From Lachnospiraceae bacterium (lineage in GTDB: Bacteria; Bacillota; Clostridia; Lachnospirales; Lachnospiraceae), in assembly GCA_003520205.1 (NCBI GenBank), contig DOVG01000209.1:1-5836 (forward strand): 5,836 bases of DNA, read 5' to 3'. A model generated the notes under the pieces. It saw nothing but the letters and a program-made list of their open reading frames with translations, had not been told where the DNA came from and did no database searches. Below, piece after piece: positions 4,529 to 5,836 of the stretch (within the stretch, counting starts at the first letter, position 1; each line of letters starts with the position of its first letter). A program made the position numbers and the translations under genes.

Positions 4529-5836
4529 CTAAAAGAAATCAAAACTGAGCTGACTATCCTTTGGCATGTCGCCCAGAATTCCCAGTTCAGCCATTTTGTC
4601 TATGACGGATCCGGAGACTTTTGATCTGTTTCTAAGTTCCTGCTGTGAGAGGAAGAGTCCTTGTGATGCTGCATCCTCCAGCTGCTGGGCAGCTGTCTCA
4701 CCCATTCCTTCGATTGAAAGGAAGCTTGGCATGATCTTTCCATCGATTATCTGGAATCTGTTTGCTTTTGCTTTATAGATATCGATTGGCAGGAACTCAA
4801 AGCCTCTGGCATACATTTCCTTAACAAGCTTCATATCACGGTACAGAAGCTGCTCTTTAGCTGACATCTGATTCTTATCCTTAGCCATGTATTCAGCCAT
4901 TACACTGTCCAGATGTTCTTCTCCCTGACACATAACCTCATAGGAAAATGCATCCGCTCTGATACTGTAATAAGCCGTGTAATACGCCAGCGGATAGTAT
5001 ATCTTGAAGTAAGCTACTCGCCATGACATCATTACATACGCAACAGCGTGTGCTTTCGGGAACATGTACTTTATCTGCTCACAACTCCAGATGTACCAGT
5101 CTGGCACTTCGTGCTCTTCCATCTTCTTACGGAAGTCCGGCCATTCCTTACATTTTCCCTTCGCAACAAGTCCCTTACGTACTCTCTCCATGATAGTAAA
5201 TGCATCTCCTGGATCAAGTCCCTGATAGATAAGATAAACCATAATATCATCACGACAACAGATAGCAGATGACAGCTTACACTTACCTTCCTGAATCAGC
5301 TTCTGGGCATTTCCAAGCCATACATCTGTTCCATGTGCAAGTCCTGCTATACGGACAAGATCCGAAAAGCTCTGCGGATCAGCGTCTATAAGCATCTGCA
5401 TAGCAAATTCAGTTCCAAATTCAGGGATACCAAGAGAGCCCAGCGGCACTCCATTCATATCCTCCGGTTTTATTCCGAGCACATCCGTACTCTTAAAAAG
5501 TGACATAACTTTCTTATCATCAAGAGGTATATCAGTCGCTTTGATTCCCGTAAGGTCCTCAAGTCTTTTTATCATGGTAGGATCATCATGTCCCAGAATA
5601 TCAAATTTGAGAAGATTATGTTCGATAGAATGATAATCGAAATGTGTTGTAATCGTATCTACCGTCATATCGTTAGCAGGCTTCTGAACCGGCGTGAAGC
5701 TGTATATCTCTTCAGTATCAGGCATAACAATAATACCACCGGGATGCTGTCCCGTGGTTCTCTTTACATCCACACAACCCTTAGCAAGTCGCTCGACCTC
5801 TGCACGTCTCTTTGTTATGCCTCTCTTCTCACAATA
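4529..5836 (-). CDS. polC: DNA polymerase III alpha subunit, PolC type, C-terminal 435 residues (5' end outside window)
   Basis: The frame is open from the right edge to a TAG at 4531-4529. It begins YCEKRGITKRRAEVERLAKG and continues with VDVKRTTGQHPGGIIVMP, so any start near 5773 is internal. PolC is the replicative polymerase of low-GC Gram-positives (full length about 1,430-1,450 residues); this is roughly the last 30%. Fragment landmarks are KRTTGQHPGG (25-34), FDILGHDDPT (78-87), GIPEFGTEFAMQML (136-149), GLAHGTDVWLGNA (165-177), MFPKAHAVAYVMMSWR (258-273) and a helix-hairpin-helix-like LSIEGMGETAAQQL (373-386). It ends SQLSFDFF, fitting the C-terminal beta-clamp-binding motif. The polymerase active-site aspartates and the proofreading exonuclease lie upstream and cannot be checked. 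G+C is about 47% in one sampled line, higher than in the left part of the window. Confidence 0.97.
   Translation of the reverse strand, partial: YCEKRGITKRRAEVERLAKGCVDVKRTTGQHPGGIIVMPDTEEIYSFTPVQKPANDMTVDTITTHFDYHSIEHNLLKFDILGHDDPTMIKRLEDLTGIKATDIPLDDKKVMSLFKSTDVLGIKPEDMNGVPLGSLGIPEFGTEFAMQMLIDADPQSFSDLVRIAGLAHGTDVWLGNAQKLIQEGKCKLSSAICCRDDIMVYLIYQGLDPGDAFTIMERVRKGLVAKGKCKEWPDFRKKMEEHEVPDWYIWSCEQIKYMFPKAHAVAYVMMSWRVAYFKIYYPLAYYTAYYSIRADAFSYEVMCQGEEHLDSVMAEYMAKDKNQMSAKEQLLYRDMKLVKEMYARGFEFLPIDIYKAKANRFQIIDGKIMPSFLSIEGMGETAAQQLEDAASQGLFLSQQELRNRSKVSGSVIDKMAELGILGDMPKDSQLSFDFF

Overview
The window looks like chromosome from a low-to-moderate-GC Firmicute, most likely a clostridium of the Lachnospiraceae type. 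This is inferred from a PolC-type replicative polymerase, the IreB (UPF0297)–RuvX–RNase J–YlbF gene set, strong Shine-Dalgarno sequences and a Hol_Tox-type micro-protein. No rRNA or other marker fixes the genus. All protein-coding genes lie on the minus strand, so the window is best read from right to left.

Right end (5836 to 4529): the last 435 residues of DNA polymerase III PolC, with the 5' part outside the window. Next comes a 406-bp gap (4123-4528) that is not empty. It holds what reads as a compact type I toxin-antitoxin locus. A 33-residue single-span peptide is read leftward from its own promoter. A short RNA is read rightward from a near-consensus promoter. The two converge on a shared bidirectional terminator, the layout known from txpA/RatA.

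Middle (4122 to 1578): a housekeeping cluster of ireB (substrate of the PASTA-kinase pathway), ruvX/yqgF (RNase H-fold nuclease of the RuvX family) and rnj (ribonuclease J). The two gaps inside it each hold one copy of the same dispersed palindromic repeat. In each case the repeat starts on the stop codon of the upstream gene and ends shortly before the next ribosome-binding site. The repeats also create false upstream extensions of ruvX and rnj. Start codons are therefore reassigned here from the Shine-Dalgarno positions (ATG at 3754 for ruvX, TTG at 3257 for rnj).

Left end (1554 to 1): an AT-rich gene for a polytopic membrane protein resembling DUF6056/GT-C-like proteins, then the first 50 codons of a YlbF/YmcA-family gene. 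In related genomes rnj and ylbF-like genes are, from memory, often adjacent, so the membrane-protein gene looks like an insertion into that cluster.

The most interesting parts are the toxin/antisense-RNA cassette with its possible RNA switches, and the pair of repeats that appear to supply stop codons.
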